This document shows positions 63,400 to 64,000 of a stretch of 64,000 nt of DNA, one piece after another. Under the pieces are notes generated by a model that saw nothing but the letters and a program-made list of their open reading frames with translations, was not told the origin of the DNA and searched no databases. Position 1 is the stretch's first letter, and every line of letters begins with the position of its first letter. The position numbers and the translations under genes were made by a program. Source of the DNA: Cellulophaga sp. HaHa_2_95 (lineage in GTDB: Bacteria > Bacteroidota > Bacteroidia > Flavobacteriales > Flavobacteriaceae); the NCBI RefSeq assembly GCF_019278565.1, contig NZ_CP058988.1, positions 620,001-684,000 on the forward strand, written 5' to 3'.

Positions 63400-64000
63400 A
63401 TGCCGACTAAAAAAAAGACAAAGATTGTTGCTACACTAGGGCCTGCTACAAGTAAGAAAGAAGTTCTAAGAGATATGATTAATGCTGGAGTAGATGTCTT
63501 TAGGATTAATTTTTCTCATGCAGATTACGAAGATGTTGCAGAGCGTATTAAAATGATCCGTGAGCTTAATGATGAGTTAGGATTGAATGTCTCTATATTA
63601 GGAGATTTACAAGGTCCTAAGTTAAGAGTGGGTGTAATGGCAGGAGAAGTTGTTGTTGCTCCTGGTGACGAAATTACTTTCGTTACAGGAAAACCTTTTG
63701 AAGGTACAGCAGAACGCGTGTACATGAATTATACGTCTTTCCCTAAAGATGTAAATGTAGGCGAGAAGATTCTCTTAGATGATGGAAAGTTGATGTTTGA
63801 AGTGCTTTCTACTAATAAAGAGAATGAAGTTAAGGCAAAAGTTATTCAAGGAGGTCCTTTAAAATCTAAAAAAGGGGTAAACCTACCAAATACAAACATA
63901 TCACTACCTGCATTAACAGAGAAAGATATTAAGGATGCTATCTTTGCTATTTCACAAAAAGTAGATTGGATTGCATTATCATTTGTTCGTTTTAGTCAAG
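63400..64000 (+). CDS. pyk: pyruvate kinase (5' part, runs off the window)
   Basis: The first about 200 residues of pyruvate kinase, which makes pyruvate and ATP from phosphoenolpyruvate and ADP. The opening TKIVATLGPAT, the INFSHAD motif, GDLQGPKLRVG and the start of the second part of the barrel (WIALSFVR) are clear. It is preceded by the IPExxxVDY gene with 3 bases between. The 3' part is outside the window. Confidence 0.95.
   Translation, partial: MPTKKKTKIVATLGPATSKKEVLRDMINAGVDVFRINFSHADYEDVAERIKMIRELNDELGLNVSILGDLQGPKLRVGVMAGEVVVAPGDEITFVTGKPFEGTAERVYMNYTSFPKDVNVGEKILLDDGKLMFEVLSTNKENEVKAKVIQGGPLKSKKGVNLPNTNISLPALTEKDIKDAIFAISQKVDWIALSFVRFSQ

Overview
The window is chromosomal DNA from a member of the Bacteroidetes, almost certainly a Flavobacteriaceae (probably marine; genus not resolved). 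The evidence is the AT-rich sequence, the -10 boxes of the TAnnTTTG type, two ECF sigma/FecR/TonB-receptor modules including a SusC/SusD pair, an IPExxxVDY protein between rnc and pyk, lipoproteins with short SC-type lipoboxes, and an OmpA-like protein with thrombospondin type 3 repeats. There is no rRNA operon, prophage, integrase, insertion sequence or CRISPR array; one tRNA-Ala(GGC) is present.

Layout. 0.1-9 kb: housekeeping and small conserved genes (alr, tdk, a conserved hypothetical, DoxX-like, rsmI, HopJ-like, a lipoprotein, an AhpD-like/OsmC divergent pair, recJ, an Imm49-like orphan). 9-16 kb: MFS exporter, a repeat pair that looks like two minus-strand small RNAs, lpxH, queD, enoyl-CoA hydratase, MATE exporter, GNAT, universal stress protein, tRNA-Ala. 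16.4-18.2 kb: a TlpA-type thioredoxin and a cysteine-motif lipoprotein. 18.2-18.7 kb: a frameshifted gene remnant. 18.7-29.6 kb: ten closely packed plus-strand genes headed by a Crp/Fnr regulator. They include an FG-GAP propeller protein, a 1172-residue outer-membrane protein (degenerate phosphatase, kinase-like centre, Omp85 barrel), a Rieske-glutamate-synthase fusion, an NAD(P)HX-epimerase-like protein and an orphan PycTM protein. 29.8-30.3 kb: two tiny paralogous membrane proteins.

30.3-42.4 kb holds two sigma/anti-sigma/TonB-receptor systems. The first has a divergent Asp-rich lipoprotein with an internal duplication; the second drives SusC/SusD and faces a secreted phosphoinositide phospholipase C-like enzyme. 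43.8-53.1 kb: SDR, an AddB-like nuclease, OmpA-like protein, kbl and an AddA-like helicase-nuclease. 53.2-57.6 kb: superoxide dismutase, a four-unit array of putative minus-strand small RNAs, a long PurF-like amidophosphoribosyltransferase and a PfkB kinase. 57.8-64 kb: S10 peptidase, rnhA, purN, then acpP-fabF-rnc-IPExxxVDY-pyk (pyk runs off the edge).

The most unusual signal is non-coding. Two repeat families, at 10.4-11.0 kb and 53.9-54.6 kb, each look like short minus-strand RNAs ending in intrinsic terminators. Their best copies share one promoter layout (a GTTC element 34-35 bases from the -10 box). The two RNA families also carry segments complementary to each other, including a 12-base stretch. 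No complete known defence or mobile system was found; the PycTM and Imm49 genes are orphans here.
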